DNA of 64,000 nucleotides from Cellvibrionaceae bacterium (lineage in GTDB: Bacteria; Pseudomonadota; Gammaproteobacteria; Pseudomonadales; Cellvibrionaceae): positions 682,001 through 746,000 of the forward strand of contig JANPZW010000009.1 of assembly GCA_024707385.1 (NCBI GenBank), written 5' to 3'. The notes under the pieces were generated by a model. It saw only the letters and a program-made list of their open reading frames with translations. It did no database searches and was not told the DNA's origin. Shown piece by piece: positions 1-10,417 of this stretch (position 1 is the first letter of the stretch; every line of letters starts with the position of its first letter). The position numbers and the translations under genes were made by a program.

Positions 1-264
1 CGCTTCAACAACGGATTTATCAGGCAGCGCGCCTATATCACTCGCCGTGATGACATCTTGAACGATTGACGACTGACGCTTGATATCCTGCGCGTTTTCC
101 AGGCTTTGTTTCATTCCATACACCACCACCTCTTCCAAAGCGACCGGCTCTTCGGGCGTGGTTTGACCGTAGGCTTGGGCGGTCAGTGCGGCTATACATA
201 CGGCAAGAGTGGATTTCTTGAATACGAGTTTGGAACGACCGTATCCGGTTTCACGTGTAGTCAT
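1..264 (-). CDS. TonB-dependent receptor, N-terminal part (runs off the window)
   Basis: This is the first 88 codons of an outer-membrane TonB-dependent receptor; the rest lies beyond position 1. The start ATG is at 264-262. Residues 1-31 form a signal peptide with a basic N-terminus and a hydrophobic core ending near AQAYG. It is followed by the TonB-box-like EEVVVYGMKQSL and the plug-domain opening, with the typical phrase SDIGALPDKSVVEA seen in receptors of Xanthomonas/Cellvibrio type. Receptors of this class import oligosaccharides or siderophores; in cell-wall degraders they usually serve glycans, but the substrate cannot be read from this fragment. It has its own upstream region (265-536) with a dyad-symmetric element. 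Confidence 0.9.
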   Translation of the reverse strand, partial: MTTRETGYGRSKLVFKKSTLAVCIAALTAQAYGQTTPEEPVALEEVVVYGMKQSLENAQDIKRQSSIVQDVITASDIGALPDKSVVEA

Positions 265-345
265 AGGTGGACCCCAGAACATTGATGATTATTTATTGGC
301 TTTATGGGTATTTAAGGCAGCGTAGCATAGGGAAAAACAAAGATA

Positions 346-398
346 GGGTCAAACAAACCACAACTCGTCCGACGGACAAATTTGATTACATATGACCC
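346..398. promoter_or_regulatory. Nested inverted repeat upstream of the TonB receptor
   Basis: GGGTCA (346-351) pairs with TGACCC (393-398), and inside it the perfect 11-base palindrome GTCCGACGGAC lies at 367-377. Both repeats share exactly the same centre, base 372. The element sits about 80-130 bases upstream of the receptor start, so an operator for a dimeric regulator is a reasonable inference. No T-run follows, so it is not a normal terminator. No regulator family is assigned. Confidence 0.35.
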
Positions 399-536
399 GG
401 GATTTTATTCGTCCAGCGATATCAGGCAATTTGGTTATTAAAACCTACCCAACTACAACTAACACCATTTAATCAGGTTAAAAAACACACTAAATGATCG
501 GTATGCAGCCAAAATGTCGCGAAAATTTCTTTTTAT

Positions 537-1853
537 TTATATGACAAAGGTCACGTTACTTCGTACAAGTGGTAGGTCTTTTTTCCCCATTTTGACAAGA
601 AAAAACCGCGTATACATGGATAATTCTGGAGCAAAACAGAGGTTCGGGGTGGTATTGGCCTCGACCGGGGGGCTTGTCTGGTTCACCGTCAGGGCGCCCC
701 TGCTCAAGGCGTCCTTTATTTGTTTTCCTGACGAGGCCAAGCCGCTGTCAACCAAGTGTTGAATAAACGTTTTTTCGTCGAGCAGCGAGCGCTCCAAATG
801 CGTGTAAGGAATTCCATCCTGTTTCAGCTGCTGGAGATCAGCTTCGCTAAGCGACGCTGTATTTCCCGAAAACAGTGCCTCCGTAATCTTTTGGGCTGCC
901 CGAAGGTTGCTCTCGCCATGAACGATCCGCGTTACCTCTTCCGCCAGGATGCGCTGGGCTTGAGGTCGCCCGCCGTTCTGGCGGTCTTCCTGTTCAATTC
1001 GCTCAATGTGCTCCACCGACAAAAACGTAAAGTAGCGCAGAAACTTATAGACGTCAGCATCCGCAGTGTTTAGCCAGAACTGGTAAAAGGCATAAGGAGA
1101 AGTGCGCGCCGCATCGAGCCATACGGTGCCGGACTCGGTTTTGCCAAATTTGGTCCCATCCGATTTGGTGACCAAGGGCATTGTCAGACCGAAAACCTGC
1201 CCGCCATATATGCGTCGCGTCAGATCAGTGCCGCCGGTGATATTGCCCCATTGGTCTGACCCACCGATCTGCAGGGTGCAGCCGTGGTGGTGATACAGCT
1301 CCGCAAAGTCATATGACTGGAGCAGCATATAAGTGAACTCAGTGAAAGATAAGCCTGCACCTTCGCGCTCCAGCCGCTGCTTCACAGATTCCTTGTTGAT
1401 CATATTGTTGACGGAGAAGTGCTTACCTACGTCGCGTAGAAAATCCAGCACGTTGATCTGACAAACCCAATCCAGATTATTCACTACCAAAGCGGAAGTA
1501 TTGCTCTGGTCGAAGTCAATAAAGCGGGAAACCTGTTGCTTGAGCTTTTCAACCCAGTCGGCGACCACGTCCGCGGTGTTCAGCTTGCGCTCCGAAGCTT
1601 TGAAACTGGGATCACCAATCAATCCCGTGGCGCCGCCCACCAGGGCAATAGGTTTGTGCCCGGCCAATTGAAACCGGCGCAAAGTGAGTAAGGGAACTAA
1701 ACTGCCGATATGCAGACTATCTGCGGTCGGGTCGAAGCCGCAATATAGTGTTCGTGCAGTCGATAGATGCTCGTGCAGTTGTTGATCACCGGTCATTTGG
1801 GCGATCAAACCACGGATTTGAAGATCATTAAGGAGTTGCGCATCTAACGGCAT
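537..1853 (-). CDS. tyrS: Tyrosyl-tRNA synthetase
   Basis: Cytoplasmic class Ic synthetase that charges tRNA-Tyr. At 438 residues it is close to the E. coli enzyme (424). The HIGH-type motif appears as HIGSL at residues 48-52, the tyrosine pocket and dimer core follow ([22 protein letters not shown]), and the KMSKS-type loop is KFGKT at 235-239. The last 75 residues hold the S4-like RNA-binding domain, here ending in an unusual tail after GKKD. It is divergent from the M23 peptidase gene at 2046, the same arrangement as in Pseudomonas. Identification is secure. Confidence 0.97.
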   Translation of the reverse strand: MPLDAQLLNDLQIRGLIAQMTGDQQLHEHLSTARTLYCGFDPTADSLHIGSLVPLLTLRRFQLAGHKPIALVGGATGLIGDPSFKASERKLNTADVVADWVEKLKQQVSRFIDFDQSNTSALVVNNLDWVCQINVLDFLRDVGKHFSVNNMINKESVKQRLEREGAGLSFTEFTYMLLQSYDFAELYHHHGCTLQIGGSDQWGNITGGTDLTRRIYGGQVFGLTMPLVTKSDGTKFGKTESGTVWLDAARTSPYAFYQFWLNTADADVYKFLRYFTFLSVEHIERIEQEDRQNGGRPQAQRILAEEVTRIVHGESNLRAAQKITEALFSGNTASLSEADLQQLKQDGIPYTHLERSLLDEKTFIQHLVDSGLASSGKQIKDALSRGALTVNQTSPPVEANTTPNLCFAPELSMYTRFFLVKMGKKDLPLVRSNVTFVI

Positions 1854-2045
1854 AAGTTCCGCCTTTAATGGAGATTCTTTTTGGGAGTAAAAATCCGCCC
1901 AAGATACCGAAAGAATCTATAAACACAAGCAGCGGTGCGATATCACACGCTATTTGGCACAAATTCCCGGCCCGGGATGATAAATCGCCTTTTTTCTGTT
2001 ATAAACAATGAGTCATTTTTTCTTCATTTTGTAATTAATCGTCCG

Positions 2046-3413
2046 ATGGAACCTATTGAAATCCCAAAGAGATCAGTCCCAGGCCAACCCGCGGGCGTAC
2101 TCACATTTTTCCCCAAGGTGCATATTTTTTTGGCGGGCGGATTATTATCCGCACTGATCGCCGCTACGTCTCTGCCCTCAACCCAGACTGAATCCCACCG
2201 CCATACTCTGTCAGTAGAACTGCCCAAGCTTGAAGCGAGCCTTCCCTCCGCGGAGATCTCGTGGCCGGAATTTGAGTTGGATTTGATCACTCCCTCGTTG
2301 AGGGAAACCGAATTGACGGTAAAAAGTGGCGATACCTTGTCCACCTTATTTCAGCGAGCTGGATTTACAGACAAGGATATGTACGGCCTGGTCAATTCAG
2401 GACGAGAGGCGAAAAAGCTCGCCAAGCTATTCCCGGGCCGCAAACTGATTTTCAGTGTCAACGACGAGGGCAAACTGCAATCGCTGGTGCACCGTATCGA
2501 CGCGCTGCGCAGCGAAATATTCACCGCAACAGAAGCTGGTGGATATGAATACTCGATGATCGAAAAGAAGCCAGACATCAAGCAGGCGGTGCGCACAGGA
2601 GCGATCAAATCCTCCCTGTATAAGGCCGGTCTCGATGCGGGCCTGGATGAAGACCTCATCATGTCCCTCGCGGGGATATTCGGCTGGGACGTGGATTTTG
2701 CGTTGGATATTCGCAAAGGTGACAGCTTCCGAATTCTCTACGAAGAGAAATTCCTGGATGGCCAGCGCTTGGGTTCCGGCGCCATTCTAGCGGCCGAGTT
2801 CACCAACCAGGGCACTACACTGCAGGCGGTACGTTACCTTGACCGCAATGGCGAGCCGCAATATTACTCGCCTACTGGCAAAGCCATGCGCAAAGCATTT
2901 CTGCGCGCGCCGCTCGATTTCCGCCGCATCAGTTCCAATTTCAATCCGCGCCGCCTCCATCCGATTACCAAGACGGTTCGCCCCCACAGAGGCATTGATT
3001 ACGCCGCCGACCGAGGCACACCGGTTTGGGCAGCGGGTGATGGCAAGATCATTTCCTCCGGTTACACCGAGGCCAATGGCAATTATGTGGTGATCCAGCA
3101 TGGCTCGGACGTGCAGACCAAATATCTCCACCTGCATACCCGCGCCGTGAAGGCGGGCGCCCGGATCCGCCAGGGCCAAGTGATCGGCACCGTGGGCTCT
3201 ACGGGATACTCCACCGCGCCACACCTGCATTACGAATTCCTGCTCGACGGGGTTCATCGCGATCCCCGCACGATCCTGCAGAAACTGCCCAAGGTGGTGT
3301 CGATCGAAAGCAGCGAGCTGCAGCGCTTTTACGCCCAGACACAACCGTTGATGGCGCAGCTTGAGCAGACCACCACGTTGGCGAGCAATTCCACCAGCTC
3401 CACCAAGCTCTAA
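2046..3413 (+). CDS. M23 family murein DD-endopeptidase (MepM/OapA type)
   Basis: Membrane-anchored periplasmic endopeptidase predicted to cut peptidoglycan cross-links during wall growth. The chosen ATG (2046) gives 455 residues; upstream in-frame ATGs at 1935 and 1977 would add a non-conserved extension. A transmembrane anchor lies at about residues 22-42, followed by a LysM/OapA-like segment (TVKSGDTLSTLF), a middle domain, and the C-terminal M23 domain. The zinc ligands are visible in HRGIDYA (near residue 314) and HLHYE (near 393). The gene lies between tyrS and anmK, which links cell-wall cutting to recycling of anhydro-sugars. Confidence 0.92.
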   Translation: MEPIEIPKRSVPGQPAGVLTFFPKVHIFLAGGLLSALIAATSLPSTQTESHRHTLSVELPKLEASLPSAEISWPEFELDLITPSLRETELTVKSGDTLSTLFQRAGFTDKDMYGLVNSGREAKKLAKLFPGRKLIFSVNDEGKLQSLVHRIDALRSEIFTATEAGGYEYSMIEKKPDIKQAVRTGAIKSSLYKAGLDAGLDEDLIMSLAGIFGWDVDFALDIRKGDSFRILYEEKFLDGQRLGSGAILAAEFTNQGTTLQAVRYLDRNGEPQYYSPTGKAMRKAFLRAPLDFRRISSNFNPRRLHPITKTVRPHRGIDYAADRGTPVWAAGDGKIISSGYTEANGNYVVIQHGSDVQTKYLHLHTRAVKAGARIRQGQVIGTVGSTGYSTAPHLHYEFLLDGVHRDPRTILQKLPKVVSIESSELQRFYAQTQPLMAQLEQTTTLASNSTSSTKL

Positions 3414-3416
3414 ACC

Positions 3417-4539
3417 GTGGCTCTTTATATAGGGCTGATGTCGGGTACCAGCGCAGATGCGATAGACGCGGCGCTGGTGCAGCTCGACGGCAAGGATTGC
3501 CGAGTGTTGCACGCCATCCAACTTCCCCTCCCCGATCATCTTCGTGCGCAGATTGTCAGTCTGTTTCAATCGGGAGATCACGAAATCGACCGCATGGGCT
3601 CTCTCGACCGCGACTTGGGCGAGCTGTTTGCCGATGCGGTGCAACAGCTTCTCAGTGCCAGCGGTGTTTCCGCCCGCGAGATCGCAGCCATTGGCAGCCA
3701 CGGCCAAACGATCCGCCACCGACCGCGCTTGCGCAGCGGGTCTGGTTTCACCCTGCAGATCGCTGATCCCAATACGATCGCTGAGATCACCGGCATCACC
3801 ACCATCGCGGATTTTCGCCGCCGGGACATGGCCGCCGGGGGCCAGGGAGCACCATTGGTTCCAGCGTTTCATCAAGCGGTATTCGCGAACAAAGGGCGAT
3901 GCCGGGTGGTTTTGAATATCGGCGGCATCGCGAATATCACGGTTCTCGCGGCTGACGGCACTGTGCGCGGTTACGATACAGGCCCCGGCAACGGTCTGAT
4001 GGATGCCTGGATCTTTGATTGTCAGGGCGAAAAAAATTGATCGCAATGGCGCCTGGGCGGCGAGCGGTGCAGTTTCCCCTGCGCTGTTTGCCCAGTTGCA
4101 TTCCCACCCCTATTTCAGCCTCCCCGCACCCAAGAGCACGGGACGCGAGGAGTTCAGCCTGACCTGGCTGAAAGAAGTTCTGCAATCCTTACCGGAAGTA
4201 TCTGCGCAGAATGTACAGGCGACCCTGCTCGAACTTACCGCCCGCTCGGTGGCCGACCAGATCGCCGGTTTGACGGATTTGGCCGATGTTCTGGTGTGCG
4301 GGGGCGGAACTTACAACCAGGCACTGATGCGCCGTTTGGGTGCTCTCCTGCCGGGAATTCCACTTCGCACCACCGATGAATTCGGTATTCCCGTGGACTA
4401 TGTCGAAGCCGCAGCATTCGCCTGGCTGGCTATGCGCACACTCAACCAACTGCCTGGCAACGTCACGGCGGTTACAGGGGCGAATCGGGAAGTGATTTTG
4501 GGAGGGATCTACCCCGGCCTGACCAGGCCGGAGCATTGA
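3417..4539 (+). CDS. anmK: Anhydro-N-acetylmuramic acid kinase (frameshifted in this sequence)
   Basis: Phosphorylates and hydrolyses 1,6-anhydroMurNAc during murein recycling. It starts with GTG three bases after the M23 gene. The N-terminal phosphate loop (GLMSGTSADAID), the aspartate region (GSHGQTIRH, NIGGIANIT, YDTGPGNGL) and the C-terminal half (DRNGAWAASG, VCGGGTYN) are all present but in two frames. The frames join at an A7 run (4030-4036); with A6 the text reads GEKIDRNGAW and the protein is 373 residues, normal for the family. I read this as a sequencing error, not a dead gene. Confidence 0.93.
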
Positions 4540-4543
4540 AAGA

Positions 4544-4897
4544 TCAAATGGAAAACGAGGAGCCGCAACCGCAGGTGCTGGCGGCGTTTGGGTTTTCCAC
4601 GGTGAATTTGGAACCTTGCAACCCCTCCTGATAATCCAGTCGCGAGCCCACCAAATAGGGGTAACTCATCGGATCGACCACCACCACGATCCCGTCTTTT
4701 TCAATGCGGGTATCGTCATCCTCCGACTCCTCATCAAAAGAAAAACCGTATTGAAAGCCCGAGCAGCCACCGCCGGTGACGTAGACCCGCAGCTTCAGCG
4801 CGGAATTGCCCTCCTCCTCAAGCAGCGAACGAACTTTAGCTACCGCATTCGGGCTGATCTGGATGGGAGTGGGTGTGTAGGACTGTGCAACAGACAT
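4544..4897 (-). CDS. erpA: Iron-sulfur cluster insertion protein ErpA
   Basis: A-type carrier of 117 residues that delivers Fe-S clusters to apoproteins in the cytoplasm. The three conserved cysteines of the family are visible: one in [11 protein letters not shown] (residues about 42-52) and two in the C-terminal CGCGSSF. It is convergent with anmK, with stop codons only a few bases apart. The position beside anmK, the bactofilin and argC is the conserved gammaproteobacterial order. Confidence 0.96.
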   Translation of the reverse strand: MSVAQSYTPTPIQISPNAVAKVRSLLEEEGNSALKLRVYVTGGGCSGFQYGFSFDEESEDDDTRIEKDGIVVVVDPMSYPYLVGSRLDYQEGLQGSKFTVENPNAASTCGCGSSFSI

Positions 4898-4916
4898 AGA
4901 TGCCTCGTGGGTTTGT

Positions 4917-5273
4917 TCAACCCGCCGCCTTCTTTTTACTTTCCGCCTCGTTGACGAAAACGAGGCTACCGTTGACTTGAGAACCTTTGACCATTTCGAT
5001 CAAAGTGTAAAACACATTACCGTTTACCACCGCCGTCGCACCCAATTCCAGGTGTTTGGTGCAGCGAATATCGCCTTGCACCAAGCCGCGCACTATGACC
5101 TTCGGTGCCTGGATTTGTCCCTCAACCCGGCCGGACTGACTGATCAGCAGCTCGGCGTTGCTGTCGGCGACTATATTGCCCACCAGCTGGCCTTCCACGT
5201 TTAACTCGCCGGAGAAGTGCACATCACCAACGATGCGCGTGCCTTTGGATATAAGGGTATGGTTTGACCCCAT
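4917..5273 (-). CDS. Bactofilin (polymer-forming cytoskeletal protein)
   Basis: A 118-residue protein made almost entirely of the right-handed beta-helix bactofilin core, with short hydrophobic repeats such as [19 protein letters not shown] and LVQGDI. Bactofilins polymerise without nucleotide and scaffold cell-wall or stalk-building enzymes at the membrane. The ends are short and disordered, with a lysine-rich tail (ESKKKAAG). It is transcribed with the DUF6776 protein upstream and lies near an M23 peptidase, a combination common for bactofilins; a joint role in wall shaping is inferred. Confidence 0.92.
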   Translation of the reverse strand: MGSNHTLISKGTRIVGDVHFSGELNVEGQLVGNIVADSNAELLISQSGRVEGQIQAPKVIVRGLVQGDIRCTKHLELGATAVVNGNVFYTLIEMVKGSQVNGSLVFVNEAESKKKAAG

Positions 5274-5308
5274 GATACGAGACTCCTAAAAATAATCCGA
5301 TAGAATGC

Positions 5309-6049
5309 TCACGCGCCCTGCACGAGCCAGGCGAGGCGTTTTTCGATCGCGGCCGAACTGTTGCCGGCCGGTCGCGCTTCCAGTTCGATCCGCTCAGGCT
5401 CAAAGCCCTCTGGCAACACCAACTCACCTTCGACATTCTGGAAGTATTTGAAACGAAGCGGCACGGTATTGCCATCGACGCCGGAGGCAATCTCTTTCAA
5501 CGCCAGTGTTTTGGCCTCCCCATCCTGGCGGCCGACGACGGAAAAACGCAGAGTGCCGGTGAGCAACTGCTGCTGCGTCGCGAGTTGCTGTACCACCACT
5601 TTGTAGCGGAAGGTGCGGGGCCGCTCGGTCTGTACGATTTCGATAGGGCCAAAGCCGAGGCCGCGAGTGTCGAGGTCCGGCGACATGAGGTTGCGGTAGA
5701 ACTGATTTTCTTCCTTCTGCGCGGCGAGAGCGGCGCGCAAGTCGATTACTTCCTGGCGCACTTCCTCAAGGGATTTGCGGTCCACCTCGGCGCCCAGCTT
5801 GGCGTTCTCGCGTTGCTGGCGTAGCCGCTGTTCCGCCTTGCGCACCTCGTCGAGCTCGGCGCGTAAAACGGCCAGCTCCTGCCTGGCAAGACCGTCCAAA
5901 CTCTTGGTCAAGTGCTTGCCGAGCATAAAAGCACCAACCACTGCCGAGGCAACCAGAACGCAGAGCGCCACCACTTGCCACGCACGGGTTTGCGGCCGGC
6001 TCTTCACCACCGTCCATTGATAAACTTTGCTGCCTTTGACTACCGTCAT
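5309..6049 (-). CDS. DUF6776 family single-pass membrane protein
   Basis: A 246-residue protein with a short cytoplasmic N-terminus, one transmembrane segment (about residues 26-45), a long coiled coil rich in Glu, Arg and Gln (about 50-115), and a beta-rich C-terminal domain. The family is found in this conserved position between argC and the bactofilin/erpA genes in Pseudomonas relatives. Its function is unknown. Its topology suits a periplasmic partner for the adjacent bactofilin, which is an inference from operon context only. Confidence 0.8.
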   Translation of the reverse strand: MTVVKGSKVYQWTVVKSRPQTRAWQVVALCVLVASAVVGAFMLGKHLTKSLDGLARQELAVLRAELDEVRKAEQRLRQQRENAKLGAEVDRKSLEEVRQEVIDLRAALAAQKEENQFYRNLMSPDLDTRGLGFGPIEIVQTERPRTFRYKVVVQQLATQQQLLTGTLRFSVVGRQDGEAKTLALKEIASGVDGNTVPLRFKYFQNVEGELVLPEGFEPERIELEARPAGNSSAAIEKRLAWLVQGA

Positions 6050-6107
6050 GAATATTCCCGCAGATGATCCGTCAATGTAGCTTCAGGTTCGCCGCCAGCT
6101 GATCCCA

Positions 6108-7146
6108 TTAAAGGAAGGCGGGCACATCGAGCCCCGCCGTCTCGGCAAAGCCGAACATGATGTTCATACACTGAATGGCCTGCCCCGAAGCGCCCTTGGT
6201 CAGGTTGTCCTCGGCCACCAAGACTACAGCGGTATCGCGGTTCTGCGGTCGCACCACCGCCATACGGCATATGTTGGTACCGCGAACGGAGCGGGTTTCG
6301 GGCACTGATCCCGCCGGCAACACGTCGACAAACGGCTCATCGCGGAAACGGCTCTTCGTAGAGCGCCTGCAGATCCACATCGGTGCGCAGCAGAGTTGCA
6401 TAAAGGGTTGAATGGATGCCGCGACCGATGGGCAGTAGATGCGGCACGAAGGTCAGTTGCGCCGGTTCGCCGCGCCCGCCCTGGATATCTCTCAATCCCT
6501 GCTCAATTTCCGGCAGGTGGCGATGGCCTTTGACGCCATAGGCCTTAAAGCTATCGGTAATTTCGGCAAACAGCATATCAACTTTAGCCTGACGCCCAGC
6601 TCCGCTCACCCCAGACGCGGAATTCGCAATCAGACGTGTCGGGTCCACGAGCCCCTGCTCCAGCAAAGGCAAAAAGCCGAGTTGAACGGAGGTGGGGTAA
6701 CAACCGGGGCAGGCGATCAACCGGGCGTCGCGGATGCGATCGCGATTGACTTCCGGCAGACCGTAAACCGCCTCTTGCGCCAGCGCAGGTGCCTGGTGCG
6801 GCTGGCCGTACCAATTCTCCCAGAGCGCGGTGTCGCGGATGCGGAAGTCCGCCGACAGATCGACAATGCGCCCGCCCGCCTGGAGCAGCTCCGGCACCAG
6901 GGATTGCGCCACGCCGTGAGGGGTGGCGAAGAAGATCAGATCGCAGTCGAGCAGGCGCTCGGGGTCCGGCGCGGTAAACGCGAGATCGCAGTAACCGCGC
7001 AGGTTGGGGAAGAGCTCAGCCGCTTTTTTCCCCTCCTCGCCACGCGAGGTGATGACCTCCACGCGCGCATCCGGATGCTTCGCCAACAGGCGCAACAATT
7101 CCGCTCCGGTATACCCCGTGCCGCCAACAATACCTACTCGAATCAC
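6108..7146 (-). CDS. argC: N-acetyl-gamma-glutamyl-phosphate reductase (frameshifted in this sequence)
   Basis: Third enzyme of arginine biosynthesis; NADPH-dependent reduction of N-acetylglutamyl phosphate. I place the start at the GTG at 7146-7144, preceded five bases upstream by a strong GGAGG, giving [14 protein letters not shown] with the nucleotide-binding loop. The catalytic cysteine lies in ACPGCYPT. Near 6350 the frame is lost by one extra base (GG where one G is expected); the correct continuation [13 protein letters not shown] runs to 6108 and restores a 345-residue enzyme of family length. Sequencing error is the likely cause. Confidence 0.94.
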
Positions 7147-7297
7147 TAATACCTCCACGATTATCAATAACCATCACTACGGCTTGCCGCAGCTACGATG
7201 GCGGCGCTTACACTGTGTGGAATCGCGCCCCAAGGGGGCGTATGGTAATGGCCTTTCCGGCAAAACTGAAGTTGACTCACGGACGCACTCGACATTT

Positions 7298-9084
7298 ATG
7301 AAAGACTCGGCGAACCCACCAAGGCTCAAATACCTCCTGCGTCTGCGCGAAGTTTTTCATCAGTTCCGCTATTCCATTTCCTACGTTGAGGCCCTGCCGC
7401 AGCTGACTTTTCTCGGTCTGATCGTGGGCGTGGCCGCGGGTCTCGTCATCGCTTTGTTCCGCCTGTGTATCGAGTTTCCCCTGGGGTGGTTGTTGCCCGC
7501 CGGACCCGAGAGTTTTGAACTGCTCGATCTGGCCCAGCGCTGGGGCTTGCTCGGCGCCGGCGCCCTCGCGCTGCTGCTGTTGCTATTAGTAGCGGGCAAA
7601 AGCCATCGTCAGGTGAGTGTCGGTCATGTCCTGGATCGGCTCTACAACTACCAGGGGCATTTGCCTGCAACCAATTGGTATGTGCAGTTTGTCGGCGGCG
7701 TGATCAGTGTGATCAGCGGCCAATCGGTGGGTCGGGAGGGGCCGGCGATCCACCTTGGCGCCGGCGTCGCCAGCCGTTGCGCGCGCTGGCTCAAACTCCC
7801 CAACAACAGCCGCTTCACCTTGATCGGCTGCGGGGTGGCCTCGGCTATTTCCGCCTCCTTCAATACGCCGCTGGCGGGTGTGATTTTCGCCATGGAGGTG
7901 ATCTTGATGGAATACACCCTGGTGGGCTTTGTGCCGGTGATACTGGCTTCCTTCAGCGGTGCCGCGGTGGCGCAGATAGTGTTCGGCGGTTCGCCGCTGT
8001 TGCAGATCGAACAACACAGCCAGATGCTGACGCTACTGGAACTGCCGCTGATGCTGGTGATGGGACTGGTGATCGCCTGCGCTGGTGCCGGGTTTATCGC
8101 GGTGCATATCCGCACCTTGCGCCTGCTGCACTGGCCGATCGCGGTGAGGCTACTGCTCGCCACACTGTTCACTGCCACCCTGGCGTGGCCGGTGCCGGAG
8201 ATCATGGGACTCGGCTACGACACCCTGGATGCGGCGGTGGCTGGCAAGCTGGCGGCGCAGACGTTGCTGATCGTAGGCGTCGCGAAATTGATCAGCAGCG
8301 CTGCCGTGATCGCGCTGGGCGTACCCGGCGGCATTATAGGTCCCACCTTGATCATCGGCGCCTGTCTCGGTGGCGCCGTGGGGACCATTGCGCAGGGACT
8401 CTACCCGACTGCCATCGCCGAACCCGGGTTTTACGTGATCATCGGTATGGCGGGGATGATGGCGGCGGCGCTCAATGCACCCATGGCGGCACTGGTGGCG
8501 GCGTTGGAGCTGACCTACAACCCGCATATGATTTTTCCCTCCATGCTGGTGATCGTGATCGCCTGCCTGGTCACCCGTAATGTCTTCAATTACCAGGGAG
8601 TGTTTATCGAACAGCTGCGCGTGACCGGGCGGGATCTGGACTTCCGCCCGGCCTTACAGGTACTGAAGAAAACTGGCATCGCGAATGTGCTTAATACGAA
8701 TCTGCTCGTCACCCGGCGCCGATTCAATTACGAGGAGGCAAAACAATTACTGGCGGGACATCCCGAGTGGCTGGTTTTTGAGGCCCACGACGATCAGAGC
8801 CGCGATAAAACCGCGCTGCGGGCAGCCGATCTGGCCACCTTTTTTTAGAAAGCGCACCACTAGAAGTGCTGAGCCTGGAACAGGACGTAGATCTGCTGGC
8901 CATTCCCGCACGCCGTCTGTTACTCTCGCCGATTCACGAAACCGCCACCCTCTGGGACGCCCTGGAGGCTATGCGTTTGTCGCGGGCCGAGGCGCTCTAT
9001 GTAGCCTACTCGAATAACCCGTTAATCAACGCAGTGCGGGGACTTGTCACGGAGGATGCAGTCAAAAACTTTTACCGGATCTAA
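7298..9084 (+). CDS. ClC family chloride channel/transporter with C-terminal CBS region (frameshifted)
   Basis: Inner-membrane anion transport protein of 595 residues after correction. ClC landmarks are GREGPAIHLGA with the gating glutamate, FNTPLAGVIFAMEVI, and GVPGGIIGPTLIIG. The usual GSGIP selectivity motif is replaced by VSVGH, and the internal proton glutamate (E203 of E. coli ClC) is valine, as in ClC channels. The C-terminal 140 residues form a CBS-pair-like regulatory part. A T7 run (8840-8846) interrupts the frame; T8 restores ATFFLESAPLEVL and the reading to 9084. Start ATG 7298 avoids a non-conserved upstream extension that overlaps argC. Confidence 0.9.
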
Positions 9085-9113
9085 CAACTGACTCGCGGAC
9101 AAGGTGCCGATAC

Positions 9114-9545
9114 ATGCTGCCATTGATCGTCAAATCACTGCATATCATTTCGGTTATCTGCTGGTTCGCCATGTTGTTCTACCTTCCCCGCCTGTTCGTT
9201 TATCACTCCATGGCCGAAGATGCCGCCGGGCGCGAGCGTTTCAAGATCATGGAGCGCAAGCTGTATCGCGGCATAGGCACGCCGTCGATGATCGCTACCG
9301 TCATCTTCGGCGCTTGGATGGCACACATCTACTGGTCCTATTACGGTTCGAGCACCTGGTTCTGGATTAAGGCCGCGCTGGTGGTCTGCCTGATTGGCTA
9401 CCACCATATGTGCGGCGCCTATGTGCGCAAGTTCGCCCAGGACAAGCCTGTTCCCAGTCACAAATTCTTTCGCGTCTTCAATGAAATCCCCGTGTTGTTC
9501 CTGATTGCCATCGTGTTTCTGGTGGTGACCAAAATGCCTGCCTGA
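9114..9545 (+). CDS. hemJ: Protoporphyrinogen IX oxidase HemJ
   Basis: A 143-residue inner-membrane protein with four hydrophobic helices that oxidises protoporphyrinogen IX to protoporphyrin IX in haem synthesis. The conserved early histidine (KSLHIIS, His10) and the lysine in WIKAAL match the HemJ family. HemJ lies near argC in many Pseudomonas relatives, and here it precedes thiD-thiE-hemL, so two haem genes fall in the same transcription unit. Confidence 0.93.
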   Translation: MLPLIVKSLHIISVICWFAMLFYLPRLFVYHSMAEDAAGRERFKIMERKLYRGIGTPSMIATVIFGAWMAHIYWSYYGSSTWFWIKAALVVCLIGYHHMCGAYVRKFAQDKPVPSHKFFRVFNEIPVLFLIAIVFLVVTKMPA

Positions 9546-9577
9546 CCCAACGACTCGAATAATAAGGAGTGCGTGAT

Positions 9578-10417
9578 ATGCAGAATCCCAACCCCCCCGT
9601 TGTATTGTGCTTCTCCGCTCTCGACCCCTCCGGCGGCGGCGGCCTGCAGGCCGACATCGAATCCGTCGCCAGCATGGGCTGCCATTGCGCACCGGTAGCA
9701 ACAGCGCTCTGCGCCACCGCCACGGCGGAGAATAATGAAGCCCTTCCGGTGGAAACGACCCTGGTGATCGAACAGGCGCGCTCGATTCTGGAAGATATGC
9801 CGGTGCAGGCGGTGAAAGTGGGTTTTGCCGGATCGGTGGCGATTGTCGAGGCTATTCACTCGATCATGCAGGATTATCCGCAAATTCCCCTGATCATTCA
9901 CCCGGCGTTCTGCCTCTGGGACCGGGACGCCGTTGAGCAGGCGGATCTGCCCGCAGCGCTGGCGGCCCTGCTGTTGCCGCTGAGCGAAGTGGCAGTGCTT
10001 TCACTGAGCGAGGCGCATGTGCTGGCGAAAGAGAGCGATACCATCGATGCCACCGCCCAGGCGATCACCAGCAAAGGCTGTCGCCACCTGTTGTTGACTC
10101 AATCCCTGGCGAAGGAAAACCGCGCTACCACCGGTCTGTATGGCAGCAGTGGGCTGATCAAACACTACGAATGGGAGCAGACACCTCCCACCTGCCACGG
10201 CGCCACCAGCACACTCGCGGCGGCGATAGCAGCGCTGCGCGCGCACGATTGTCCGGTGCAGTCCGCCGTGGAGCAGGCGCAGAACTTTACTTGGCAAGCC
10301 CTGGCGGCTGCCCGTCAACTGGGGTTCGGCCGGCCTATTCCCCACCGGCTTTTCTGGGCGGATAAAAACCTCGAACTCTGCTCTGCCGCTGATCTGCCAG
10401 GAAACGCTACCCATTGA
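9578..10417 (+). CDS. thiD: Hydroxymethylpyrimidine/phosphomethylpyrimidine kinase
   Basis: Thiamine pathway kinase that phosphorylates HMP and HMP-P in the cytoplasm. The ATG at 9578 is chosen because AAGGAG lies eight bases upstream; an in-frame GTG at 9569 overlaps that site. The ribokinase-like core begins FSALDPSGGGGLQADIES, the substrate loop of ThiD with Gly where Ala is usual. The protein is 279 residues. Conservation is looser than in E. coli ThiD in the second half, but the direct overlap with thiE supports the call. Confidence 0.88.
   Translation: MQNPNPPVVLCFSALDPSGGGGLQADIESVASMGCHCAPVATALCATATAENNEALPVETTLVIEQARSILEDMPVQAVKVGFAGSVAIVEAIHSIMQDYPQIPLIIHPAFCLWDRDAVEQADLPAALAALLLPLSEVAVLSLSEAHVLAKESDTIDATAQAITSKGCRHLLLTQSLAKENRATTGLYGSSGLIKHYEWEQTPPTCHGATSTLAAAIAALRAHDCPVQSAVEQAQNFTWQALAAARQLGFGRPIPHRLFWADKNLELCSAADLPGNATH

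Noticed and set aside
1935..2045. Extended N-terminus of the M23 peptidase
   Set aside because: The added 37 residues are not membrane- or signal-like, and the ATG at 2046 places the anchor helix normally.
2787..4046. Long antisense frames across housekeeping genes (for example 2787-4046, 23670-24869 and 29246-30484 on the minus strand)
   Set aside because: They mirror high-GC coding sequence on the opposite strand, lack family similarity and overlap well-identified genes fully.
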